From the NCBI GenBank assembly GCA_022764505.1, contig JALEQJ010000040.1:1-64000 (forward strand): DNA of 64,000 bases. The letters run 5' to 3'. This DNA is from Phocaeicola sp. Lineage in GTDB: Bacteria; Bacteroidota; Bacteroidia; Bacteroidales; Bacteroidaceae. Positions within the stretch are counted from its first letter, which is position 1. Each line of letters opens with the position of its first letter. Below are positions 40,892-49,245 of this stretch, piece after piece. Below the pieces are notes generated by a model. The model saw only the letters and a program-made list of their open reading frames with translations. It made no database searches and was not told the DNA's origin. The translations under genes and the position numbers were made by a program.

Positions 40892-42088
40892 CTAATAACC
40901 CAACCGCTTGGCATGATGGAGATAGGTATCTATGTCTTTGTCCCCTCTGCCGGAAAGCGTAGCCACAACTACATCTGTAGGAGCAAACTTGATTTTGGAA
41001 AGTGATGCTATGGTATGTGCAGATTCTATAGCAGGAAGTATTCCTTCTTTTCTGTTCAGTTCGTAAGCTGCCGTAAGTGCTTCATCGTCTGTTACGGTTA
41101 CCACATCTGCACGCCCTGTCTTGACCAATGTAGCGTGAAGTGGTCCCACGCCCGGATAGTCCAAACCAGCAGAAATAGAATAAGGAGGCAGAGGATCGCC
41201 TTTTTCGTCTTGCATCATAAGGGATTTACTTCCGTGCAAAACACCTTCTTTCCCTAAGGTGAGTGTAGCAGCGGTGGCTCCTGTTTCCAATCCTTTTCCT
41301 GATGCTTCTGCAATAGTGATTTTTACGTCCTCGTCCGATAAGAAATGGAAGAAAGTTCCTGCCGCATTGCTTCCTCCCCCTACGCACGCCACCAAATGAG
41401 TGGGTTTCTCCACACCTGCCACTACAGGTATCTGCATTTGTATCTCTTCGCTGATGATGGCTTGAAGTCTGCTTACCAAATCCGGATAAGGGTGTGGACC
41501 TACAGCCGACCCCAACAGATAGAAAGTTTCTTCCGGAGCTGCACACCATTCCATAAGAGCCTCATTCACGGCATCTTGCAAGGTTTGCTCTCCGCTGGTG
41601 GCAGGAACAACCGTTGCTCCCAAAAGGCGCATCTTTTCTACATTCAAGTGTTGTCTTTCCATATCTACAGCCCCCATATAAATGGTACAAGGAAAACCGA
41701 AAAGCGCACAAACAGTAGCAGTAGCCACACCGTGCTGACCGGCACCGGTTTCTGCTATGATACGCTTTTTCCCCATATGCTTTGCCAAAAGGATCTGCCC
41801 GATGGTATTGTTTATCTTATGTGCGCCAGTGTGATTCAAGTCTTCTCTCTTGAGGAAAATTTTACAACCGCATTTCTCACTTAACGAAGGGGACAGATAA
41901 AGAGGAGAAGGTCTTCCCACATAGTTCTTCAGCAGTGCCCGATACTCGGTTTGAAAAGCTTCGCTATCTATGATTTCCCGATAGCAAGCCCGCAGTTCTT
42001 CTACGTTCTTTTCCAATGGTGCCGGCACAAAAGCTCCTCCAAACTCTCCATAATAACCTCTTTCGTCTACGTAAAAATCTTTTTTCAT
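40892..42088 (-). CDS. trpB: Tryptophan synthase beta chain
   Basis: YYGEFGGAFVPAPL, LKREDLNHTGAHKINN, AETGAGQHGVATATV, SGRGDKDIDTY. Confidence 0.95.
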   Translation of the reverse strand: MKKDFYVDERGYYGEFGGAFVPAPLEKNVEELRACYREIIDSEAFQTEYRALLKNYVGRPSPLYLSPSLSEKCGCKIFLKREDLNHTGAHKINNTIGQILLAKHMGKKRIIAETGAGQHGVATATVCALFGFPCTIYMGAVDMERQHLNVEKMRLLGATVVPATSGEQTLQDAVNEALMEWCAAPEETFYLLGSAVGPHPYPDLVSRLQAIISEEIQMQIPVVAGVEKPTHLVACVGGGSNAAGTFFHFLSDEDVKITIAEASGKGLETGATAATLTLGKEGVLHGSKSLMMQDEKGDPLPPYSISAGLDYPGVGPLHATLVKTGRADVVTVTDDEALTAAYELNRKEGILPAIESAHTIASLSKIKFAPTDVVVATLSGRGDKDIDTYLHHAKRLGY

Positions 42089-42112
42089 TTTGATAGTGTT
42101 TATATAAGTGTA

Positions 42113-42150
42113 TAAAAAAAGTCAGCTTGCCGTAATGAGCAAGCTGACTT
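42113..42150 (-). terminator. Attenuator terminator in the trpB leader
   Basis: 12-bp perfect stem AAGTCAGCTTGC (42119-42130) / GCAAGCTGACTT (42139-42150), U-tract on the minus strand, upstream of the trpB start. Confidence 0.85.
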
Positions 42151-42205
42151 CTATCTATGTTATTTATATTCTTTCTGAGATGACTAAAGTATATGATGCC
42201 TTGCC

Positions 42206-42262
42206 TTACGACTGCCGAAGTAGTAAGTTACGCCACCACAATATACTTTGTTGTTGTTTCAT
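42206..42262 (-). CDS. Trp leader peptide (18 aa): MKQQQSILWWRNLLLRQS
   Basis: ATG...TGG TGG...TAA between a promoter-like motif and the attenuator hairpin upstream of trpB. Confidence 0.8.
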   Translation of the reverse strand: MKQQQSILWWRNLLLRQS

Positions 42263-42287
42263 CTTTTTGTTATTCGTTTGTTCAGAG

Positions 42288-42318
42288 CAAAGGTAAAGTG
42301 TTTTTTCTTTTCTGCAAG
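42288..42318 (-). promoter_or_regulatory. Bacteroidetes-type promoter for the trp leader/trpB transcript
   Basis: Minus strand CTTG - 19 nt - TACCTTTG, close to TTTG-N19/21-TAnnTTTG. Confidence 0.7.
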
Positions 42319-42359
42319 AGGTTACATTCCATTTTTATCATGGTTTATTTGCTTACACT

Positions 42360-43028
42360 TTATTCTTTGTTCAATTTGCTATGCTTAAGCACCTTTGCAT
42401 CTACATAGAAACTTATTTCCTCCACTATATTACTACAGTGATCTCCTATACGCTCCATCTTTCTGATAAGGATAATAAGACGTAAGTAGTAAGCGGCATT
42501 CTCCGGATTTTTTTGTGTGTATCGTGTCAATACTTCTACAGCATTATGGTAGAAAGCATCTATCTTGTTATCTTCTCCTATGACCTTTCCTGCGAGTTTG
42601 GTATTTTCAGATTCCAACGCCACATAGCAATCCGAGAGCATAGCAATCAGTTGGCTAAAGGCGGTTTCTATACCCAAGTCCTCAAAGAGTTCTTTGTCTG
42701 TAGTGCCTTCTTCGTCTATGACAAAGCGGGCTATACCTGCAGCAAAATCTCCTATCCTTTCCAAAGTATTGGTTATCTTCATAATAGAAAGAATGAGTCT
42801 TAGGTCTACAGCCACAGGACTATAGAGAGCTATATAGTTCTCACTATCACTGTCTATCTTGAGTTCAAAGACATCTACACGCTTCTCTCTACTGGAAACT
42901 TCTCTTGCCAATTCCACATCGTGTTCTATGAGTGCTTTTTGTGCTTTTTCCAGTTGTGAGATAACAAGTTTCCACATTTGGCTTACTTCTTCTCTCAGCT
43001 CCAGCATTTCTTTCTCTGTATGTTTCAT
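42360..43028 (-). CDS. phoU: Phosphate transport regulator PhoU
   Basis: Two PhoU repeats; end of pst operon. Confidence 0.92.
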   Translation of the reverse strand: MKHTEKEMLELREEVSQMWKLVISQLEKAQKALIEHDVELAREVSSREKRVDVFELKIDSDSENYIALYSPVAVDLRLILSIMKITNTLERIGDFAAGIARFVIDEEGTTDKELFEDLGIETAFSQLIAMLSDCYVALESENTKLAGKVIGEDNKIDAFYHNAVEVLTRYTQKNPENAAYYLRLIILIRKMERIGDHCSNIVEEISFYVDAKVLKHSKLNKE

Positions 43029-43054
43029 ATTCTTTTCTTTCTAAGGGTGATGAA

Positions 43055-43801
43055 TTATCCAAATCTTCCGGTAATATAGTTCTGTGTAGCTTCTTTCTGT
43101 GGGTGCAGGAACATATCTTTGGTATCACTAAATTCTACCAGTTCTCCCAGCATAAAGAAGCCCGTTTTATCACTCACACGCGCAGCCTGTTGCATATTGT
43201 GGGTAACAATCACGATGGTGTAGTCCTTTTTCAGCTCGTAGATAAGTTCTTCTACCTTGGACGTAGAAATAGGGTCTAATGCAGAAGCTGGTTCGTCCAT
43301 AAGTAACACCATAGGAGAAACAGCCAAGGCACGTGCTATACAGAGGCGTTGCTGTTGTCCTCCGGAGAGTTCATAGGCAGACTTTTTGAGTTTATCTTTC
43401 ACCTCGTCCCAAAGGGCTGCTTTCCGAAGCGATTCCTCCACCCTCTCCTCTATAAAGGCTTTGTTTCCCATATCGTTTACACGCAGTCCGTAAGCCACAT
43501 TCTCAAAGATAGACTTCGGAAAAGGATTAGGCTTTTGGAAAACCATACCCACATTCTTTCTCAGTTCGTCTATAGCGATGGATTTACTGTAAATATCCAT
43601 TCCATTTACAAGACATTTCCCTTCGAGACGTGTATCCGGGATAAGGTCATTCATTCTATTGAATAAACGGAGAAAGGTAGATTTACCACACCCCGACGGA
43701 CCAATAAAAGCCGTTACAGTATTGGCTTCCATTTTCATACTGATACCTTTCAAGGCGTGGAAGTCCCCATAATAGAAGTCTACGTTCTTAGCTTCAATCA
43801 T
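43055..43801 (-). CDS. pstB: Phosphate ABC transporter ATP-binding protein
   Basis: [37 protein letters not shown]. Confidence 0.95.
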   Translation of the reverse strand: MIEAKNVDFYYGDFHALKGISMKMEANTVTAFIGPSGCGKSTFLRLFNRMNDLIPDTRLEGKCLVNGMDIYSKSIAIDELRKNVGMVFQKPNPFPKSIFENVAYGLRVNDMGNKAFIEERVEESLRKAALWDEVKDKLKKSAYELSGGQQQRLCIARALAVSPMVLLMDEPASALDPISTSKVEELIYELKKDYTIVIVTHNMQQAARVSDKTGFFMLGELVEFSDTKDMFLHPQKEATQNYITGRFG

Positions 43802-43813
43802 ATATCTGTGTTA

Positions 43814-44668
43814 TTATTTAGTGTTTAAGTTTTTCCCGAATCTCTTTCGCAGATAAGTAGCCAAAAGATTCATCAATAATACGATGGTTATCAATACCAA
43901 GGCTGTACCATACGCTATAGGGCGAGAAGCTTCTATATCCGTTCCGCTGGTAGCTATCACGTAGAGGTGATAAGGCAACACCATCACTTGATCAAAAATG
44001 CTACTCGGCAGTTTAGGCAGGAAGTAAGCTGCTACTGTAAAAAGTACGGGGGCTGTTTCTCCCGATACACGCCCGATAGAAAGTATTATACCTGTAGTGA
44101 TATTGGGTAATGCTGCGGGGAGTACAACTTTCGTGATGGTTTGTAGCTTAGATGCACCCAAGGCTCTACTTCCCGCTCTATAGCTCTCCGGCACTGCCCG
44201 AAGTGCTTCTTCTGTGGTACGAATGATAATGGGCAGTATCAATAAGCCCAAAGTAAATGAACCTGCCAAGATAGAATCTCCAAAATTCAAGGTATTCACG
44301 AATAAGCTCATACCGAAAAGCCCGAAGACGATAGAGGGAATACTACTCAGGTTATTGGTCATAATACGAATAAATCGTACTATCGTCCTATTCGTAGCAT
44401 ACTCGTTCGTATAAATAGCGGACATAATACCTACAGGTGTAGCAAATAGCATACTGCCTATGATCAAGCATACTGTTCCAACTATTGCCGGGAAAATCCC
44501 ACCTGCTGTCATACCGTCTTTTGGCGCAGTGGTGAGAAATTCCCAACTAATAGCACCGACCCCATTGTATATTATAAACCCCAAAATCCAACAGAGCAAA
44601 CCGACTACAAGGAGTCCCAATGCCCTAAAGAGCAAAAAAGCTATTTTCTGACTTGTTTTCTTCTTCAT
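43814..44668 (-). CDS. pstA: Phosphate ABC transporter permease PstA
   Basis: Operon position and conserved permease motif ALGASKLQTITKVVLPAALPNITTG. Confidence 0.95.
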   Translation of the reverse strand: MKKKTSQKIAFLLFRALGLLVVGLLCWILGFIIYNGVGAISWEFLTTAPKDGMTAGGIFPAIVGTVCLIIGSMLFATPVGIMSAIYTNEYATNRTIVRFIRIMTNNLSSIPSIVFGLFGMSLFVNTLNFGDSILAGSFTLGLLILPIIIRTTEEALRAVPESYRAGSRALGASKLQTITKVVLPAALPNITTGIILSIGRVSGETAPVLFTVAAYFLPKLPSSIFDQVMVLPYHLYVIATSGTDIEASRPIAYGTALVLITIVLLMNLLATYLRKRFGKNLNTK

Positions 44669-44690
44669 ACATTTTCTTTGTTTACAAGTT

Positions 44691-45893
44691 CTATTCTTGC
44701 GCTCTTCTCTTGCCTATCATTTCCGCACTGATACTGATTACCATAGTGATGGCAAATAAGATACAGCCTAATAAGAATAAAGACCGGTAATGCGCACTGC
44801 CTGCGGGTACTTCTCCCAATTCTGCGGCTATAGTAGCCGGTATGGTACGCACGGGTTCAAATACATTGTGTGTAAGAATAGCGGCATTTCCCGTTACCAT
44901 CAGTACAGCCATAGTTTCTCCTATAGCACGCCCTATCCCCAATACTACAGCAGCAGAGATTCCCGAGATAGAATAAGGGAGCACTACCTTATAAATAGTT
45001 TGCCACTGTGTAGCTCCCAATGCCAAGCTGGATTCTCGCATAGCACGAGGCGTATTACGCATAGCATCTTCTGCTACGGTGATGATGGTAGGCAGTGCCA
45101 TAATAGCCAAGATAAGACTACCCGTAAAGGCTGTCTCTCCTACGGGCAAACCGAAAAGATCTTGCACCAAAGGTACCAATACTATCAGCCCGAAGAAACC
45201 ATATACCACAGAAGGAATACCTGCCAAGAGTTCTATTACAGGTTTAAGGATACCACGCATTCTACGGCTTGCCAGCTCGGATAGGTAAATAGCCACTCCC
45301 AAGCCTAAAGGCAAAGCAATAAGAATAGCCACAATACTCACCAATAAAGTACCTCCTATGAGAGGCAACACACCGAACTGTGGTGCAGGTGTGGCAGTAG
45401 GCATCCACTGCATTCCCAAGAAGAAATCTTTCCACCCGATAGTACGGGAGGGGATCTTCTTTATATCCCCCTGCACGGCAGGTGCATACTGATCTGGAAG
45501 ATAAGCCACTATGTTAGGGTGTGTAGCTATCACCTCCGCCAGCTTCTGTGGCAAGAGTTCGTAGTTCTCTCCCATTTCTTCCTCTTTGTACATCTTGAAA
45601 ATGTCTTCTATACGGAATGTCATTATATCTCCAGACGTTCCTCCCACTTCTTCCCAGCGAGTTACGTCTTGGTCATAAATATCTTTTATCTGTGCTACAC
45701 TCAGTGCCTCTACCTTATTGGTACTATGCACATAGAGTGAATATCCTTTTTCTACTGTAGGGGATTGGAATAGTCCAAAACCCTCTTTGAACAAGAAGAC
45801 AATGATGAGCAATATAGTGATACCGGTGATAGCTCCACTTACCCGAAACATTCCTTCTACGATGGGTTCTATTATTTTTCTTGCCTGTTTCAT
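44691..45893 (-). CDS. pstC: Phosphate ABC transporter permease PstC
   Basis: ALGATQWQTIYKVVLPYSISGISAAVVLGIGRAIGETMAV. Confidence 0.93.
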   Translation of the reverse strand: MKQARKIIEPIVEGMFRVSGAITGITILLIIVFLFKEGFGLFQSPTVEKGYSLYVHSTNKVEALSVAQIKDIYDQDVTRWEEVGGTSGDIMTFRIEDIFKMYKEEEMGENYELLPQKLAEVIATHPNIVAYLPDQYAPAVQGDIKKIPSRTIGWKDFFLGMQWMPTATPAPQFGVLPLIGGTLLVSIVAILIALPLGLGVAIYLSELASRRMRGILKPVIELLAGIPSVVYGFFGLIVLVPLVQDLFGLPVGETAFTGSLILAIMALPTIITVAEDAMRNTPRAMRESSLALGATQWQTIYKVVLPYSISGISAAVVLGIGRAIGETMAVLMVTGNAAILTHNVFEPVRTIPATIAAELGEVPAGSAHYRSLFLLGCILFAITMVISISAEMIGKRRAQE

Positions 45894-45906
45894 GCTGTAT
45901 ATTGTT

Positions 45907-46719
45907 TCAGCGTACTGGTACGAAACCTATATTCTTTACTGTAGCCTGCCCCTCATCGGAAAGCAGGTAATCTATAAAGGGACGTACTTTTTTCTCGTCT
46001 TTCATCTCATAATAGTAATACATAGGTCGTACTACAGGATAAAGTTTCTTGCGTGCATTCTCTACAGAAGGGGCTACAAAAGTCTTTCCTCCATCGTAAG
46101 ATACCTTTACTGGCTTTACTTTGGGATTGAGATAAGGAAGCCCCACATAACCTATAGCACCAGGAGTTTGTGCGATGGATTGTATCACAGCCCCTGTGGC
46201 AGGCATACTCATGATGCCATTCATATAATTCTTATTGTGCAGAAGACTTTCCCTGAAAAACTCATACGTACCACTGGAAGTTTCTCTGGCATAAGGAATA
46301 ATCTTCATATCCTTTCCACCTAACTGTTTCCAGTTCGTAATCTTCCCTCTGAAAATGGCTTCTATCTGCTCACGAGTCAATTTTCCCACAATATTCCCCG
46401 GATGTACGATGATAGCCAAAGCATCGTAAGCCACTACTACTTCTACCACATTCTTTCCATCTGCTCTGAACTTTTGTTTTTCTGAGAATTTAATAGACCG
46501 AGAAGCCTGCGCTATTTCTGTAGTACCTGCGAGGAGGGAAGAAATTCCCACTCCACTTCCTCCACCTGTAACTACGAGGGTAGCATCATGCCGTTTCATA
46601 TAGTCCTCTGCAGCTTTCTGAGAAAGCGGAAGCACCGTATCTGAGCCTTTTATCTTCTGTGCATAGAGTGTGTGGTTCAGCATACACAAGGCTATGACTG
46701 TAAGTAGGTTTTTCTTCAT
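45907..46719 (-). CDS. pstS: Phosphate-binding protein PstS
   Basis: IKGSDTVLPLSQKAAEDYMKRHDATLVVTGGGSGVGISSLLAGTTEIAQASR. Confidence 0.93.
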   Translation of the reverse strand: MKKNLLTVIALCMLNHTLYAQKIKGSDTVLPLSQKAAEDYMKRHDATLVVTGGGSGVGISSLLAGTTEIAQASRSIKFSEKQKFRADGKNVVEVVVAYDALAIIVHPGNIVGKLTREQIEAIFRGKITNWKQLGGKDMKIIPYARETSSGTYEFFRESLLHNKNYMNGIMSMPATGAVIQSIAQTPGAIGYVGLPYLNPKVKPVKVSYDGGKTFVAPSVENARKKLYPVVRPMYYYYEMKDEKKVRPFIDYLLSDEGQATVKNIGFVPVR

Positions 46720-46868
46720 GCTTTTTATTTTGTGTACAAAAGTAAGAGAGAGTTGTTACGCTATTTTGTAGAAGTTGTTACGTTATGGTTAAGCTATGAT
46801 ATTTTCCTTATTCTGCTATTCCTCTTCTTCAAGGAAATCTCCCGAAGTAATAGCTCTGCACAGGTAAG

Positions 46869-46955
46869 TTGTAAACTTAAGCACGGAATATATAAACCTC
46901 CATGCAAGTTTATATAAACTATAGTGGAGGTTTACATAAACTTCGGTAGGGAATA
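46869..46955. repeat. GTTTATATAAAC palindromic repeat, copy 4
   Basis: gtaaacttaagcacggaatatataaacc...agtttatataaac...gtttacataaacttcggtagggaa. Confidence 0.75.
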
Positions 46956-47048
46956 GAGATTCTCTGCTTTATCACCCTAAACTCCTCTGCGAGAAAGTTT
47001 TTCTGCATTCTACGTGGGAAGATAGAAGACAAAGTAGAATTTCATAAC

Positions 47049-47236
47049 CGAAAATCGTACTTTTGTAGGACTCCTTCCAAAAGGAAGTATTTACTATGCT
47101 ATGTACAAAGAAATCGGACATATTTCTCTGTTAGTATCTTGCGCTCTATTGCTATACTTCACATCATCTTGAACTTTACTTCTTTTTATTTCCAAGATGT
47201 AATAGAACCTCGTGCACAAAATGAACTGTGGATACT
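47049..47236 (+). pseudogene. Decayed duplicate A of the lptG-like gene 5' region, internally deleted
   Basis: GAAAATCGTACTTTTGtaGgACT...GGAAGTaTTTACTATGCTAtGTAcAAAGAAAtcGGACATATTTCT matches 57408-57483; then CTTTACTTCTTTTTATTTCCAAGATGTAATAGaACC...GAACTGTGGAtAC matches 57792-57852. Confidence 0.85.
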
Positions 47237-47466
47237 ACCATGAATAAGTTAGTAAATAGAGACGAACATTAAACTATAAGAGCAGAAAATGAACTGGCTA
47301 AAAAGTGTACACAATGATTTTGTAGCTTTAATGCAGTCGTGGCTTGCTCTTGAATGGCGTGGAATTACAGACGAGAATAAAGAAGGAGGATTGAGCGAGA
47401 AGAGAAAAATAGAATTACGAGAGAACTTTTCTTCAAAGAATATAAATTCTATAAAGCAAAAAGACA

Positions 47467-47904
47467 ATGGACAAGAATAGTATATTACAATACAAATCAT
47501 CGTTTGACAGCATCGTCCGATACGTTGAAAGCGACGATAAAAAAGAACAGATAGAAGTTTGGTTTGCACGCGAACTGCAAACGATATTAGGCTATGCGCG
47601 TTGGGAGAACTTTCTTGTAGCCATACACCGGGCAGTAGATTCGTGTAAAGCGCAAGGTATCAACGTTGATGACCATTTTCGTGAGGTCACGAAAATGGTC
47701 GAATTGGGTAGTGGAGCTAAACGAGAAGTCTCCGACTTCATGCTTACCCGCTACGCCTGCTACCTTATTGCTCAAAACGGCGATCCCAAGAAAGAAGAGC
47801 TTCCACCCGCAGAAGATATTAAGAAACTGCAACGCAAGGTTGCCCGAGATGAGAGAAAGATAGAGCACGCCTCACAAAAGCTGCCGAAAAAGACAGGTAA
47901 ATAA
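47467..47904 (+). pseudogene. DNA-damage-inducible protein D (DinD)-like, apparently with large internal deletion
   Basis: N-terminal DinD-like IEVWFARELQTILGYARWENFLVAI...FREVTKMVELGSGAKREVSDFMLTRYACYLIAQNGDPKK joins directly to C-terminal-like EELPPAEDIKKLQRKVARDERKIEH. Confidence 0.7.
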
Positions 47905-48039
47905 ACGGCGGAGAGTTGCTGTTGTCGCTTTGGAAACTTATACAAATAATATATAAGCAAACAGTCTTGTTATGAATCTTACACTCAGGTGAAATGAGAG
48001 TATCACCCTATCTACCGTTTGGTAGTGATAATTGCATTT

Positions 48040-48200
48040 TTTTGCTGAACTTCTAAAAGAAAGTATTTACTAAGCTACTTATAAAGAAGTTGGGCATATT
48101 CTTACTCAAGAGTTATCTGCTTGTTTTTGCAGGTACTTTCTTTATTTGCCTATTCATCTTCATGACGCAGTTCTTGTGGAAATATGTAGGCGAGCTGGTA
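48040..48200 (+). pseudogene. Decayed duplicate B of the lptG-like gene 5' region
   Basis: tttgct..ACTTCTAAaAGaAAGTaTTTACTAaGCTACtTATAAAGAA...GAGTTATCTGCTTGTtTTTGCAGGTACTTTCTTTATtTGCCTATTCATCTTcATGAcGCAGTTcTTgTGGAAATAtGTAGgCGAgCTGGT matches 57420-57577. Confidence 0.9.
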
Positions 48201-48275
48201 TTTTATATCAAAAACTTGCAAATACAGACATGAGGGCATAATTTTGTATTTGAATAGAAACTATAATAACACCCA

Positions 48276-48767
48276 ATGGAGATATAGTTTACTCGTCCTC
48301 AGCCTTCAGAACTGAACGAAATTATTAGTATTGAAGAGCGTTGCTTCCCTCCTCACGAAGCAGCAAGCATAGATGCAATGGCAGAACGCATAGTTCTAAT
48401 CGCTGATAGCTTTATTTTAGCCAAGAATAAAGCAGGTTCTATCATGAGGTATGTCGTAGGACCGGTAACGGAAGAACGATACATAACCGATGAGTTGTTT
48501 AGCCGTTCTACGCCTAATCCTCAAGAAGGAGGTTCCCAAACAATCCTCAGTTTAGCAACAAATCCTGATTTTCAAGGTTTAGGTGTAGCCAGTGCTTTAC
48601 TTAAAGAATTGGAACGAGTGTGTCGTACGAAAAAACGAATAGGTATTTCTTTAACTTGCCTTGAACGTCTAATCCCTTTTTACGAACGCCAAGGGTATAC
48701 CAATGAAGGAGTCTCGGCATCAGAACACGGAGGAGAAAAATGGTACAATCTTGTACGCATATTATAA
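48276..48767 (+). pseudogene. GNAT family acetyltransferase with in-frame TAG at codon 4 (or shortened start at 48378)
   Basis: ATG GAG ATA TAG TTT ACT CGT CCT CAG...; frame then gives FTRPQPSELNEIISIEERCFPPHEAASIDAMAERI... GNAT-like LATNPDFQGLGVASALLKELE. Confidence 0.6.
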
Positions 48768-49020
48768 ATAAAGAGCTGAATATAACCTTTTGCTTATCCT
48801 AACAAGCAGAGCTGAAATGAATTGCACCCTAAAAGTTGAGCGGATTAAACATTATCAATAAATAGAAAGCCTTTAGCTTATTAAGTACACAGATGGGACT
48901 CGCATTGGAGTACCAAGCTTTTGGGGTATCATATGTATTCATCACGGAGCTCTTGCTTTCTATCTTCCTACAGAAAATCACTACAAACACTATTTTGTTT
49001 ATCAAACCAACTACATCATA

Positions 49021-49062
49021 AAGAGGGTGCTTCCAAGTTTATCCCTTGAACAACACCCTCTT
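49021..49062 (-). terminator. Hairpin downstream of the RiPP precursor
   Basis: AAGAGGGTG / CACCCTCTT arms with weak inner CAAG/CTTG pairing; poor U-tract. Confidence 0.5.
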
Positions 49063-49080
49063 AAATTAGTGTACTAATAG

Positions 49081-49194
49081 CTAACAACAAGAAGTAGAAG
49101 AGCTAGTACATTTGCACGAAGTAGATGTACTTGTACATATGGACATCTCTGCTTGAGATACCACGACTTGTGCGTCAAGATTTGTAATTTGCAT
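49081..49194 (-). CDS. Putative TOMM (azol(in)e) RiPP precursor peptide, 37 aa
   Basis: MQITNLDAQVVVSQAEMSICTSTSTSCKCTSSSTSCC; 51 nt after the TonB receptor stop on the same strand; C-terminal 20 aa contain 5 Cys and 13 Ser/Thr; YcaO/SagB/leader-binding genes in same operon. Confidence 0.88.
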   Translation of the reverse strand: MQITNLDAQVVVSQAEMSICTSTSTSCKCTSSSTSCC

Positions 49195-49245
49195 AATGAT
49201 AAAATTTTTAAATTAAACACTATAGTAATAGCTGGACAAAGGTTC

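Noticed and set aside
47289-47480. 63-aa plus ORF before dinD (MNWLKSVHNDFVALMQSW...)
   Set aside because: Unrecognised, in a decayed region next to an lptG remnant; could be a fragment but not supportable
48850-49075. Possible degraded CDS (…YTDGTRIGVPSFWGIICIHHGALAFYLPTENHYKHYFVYQTNYIIKRV…)
   Set aside because: No start, no recognised family, and it overlaps the hairpin after the precursor; too weak to call
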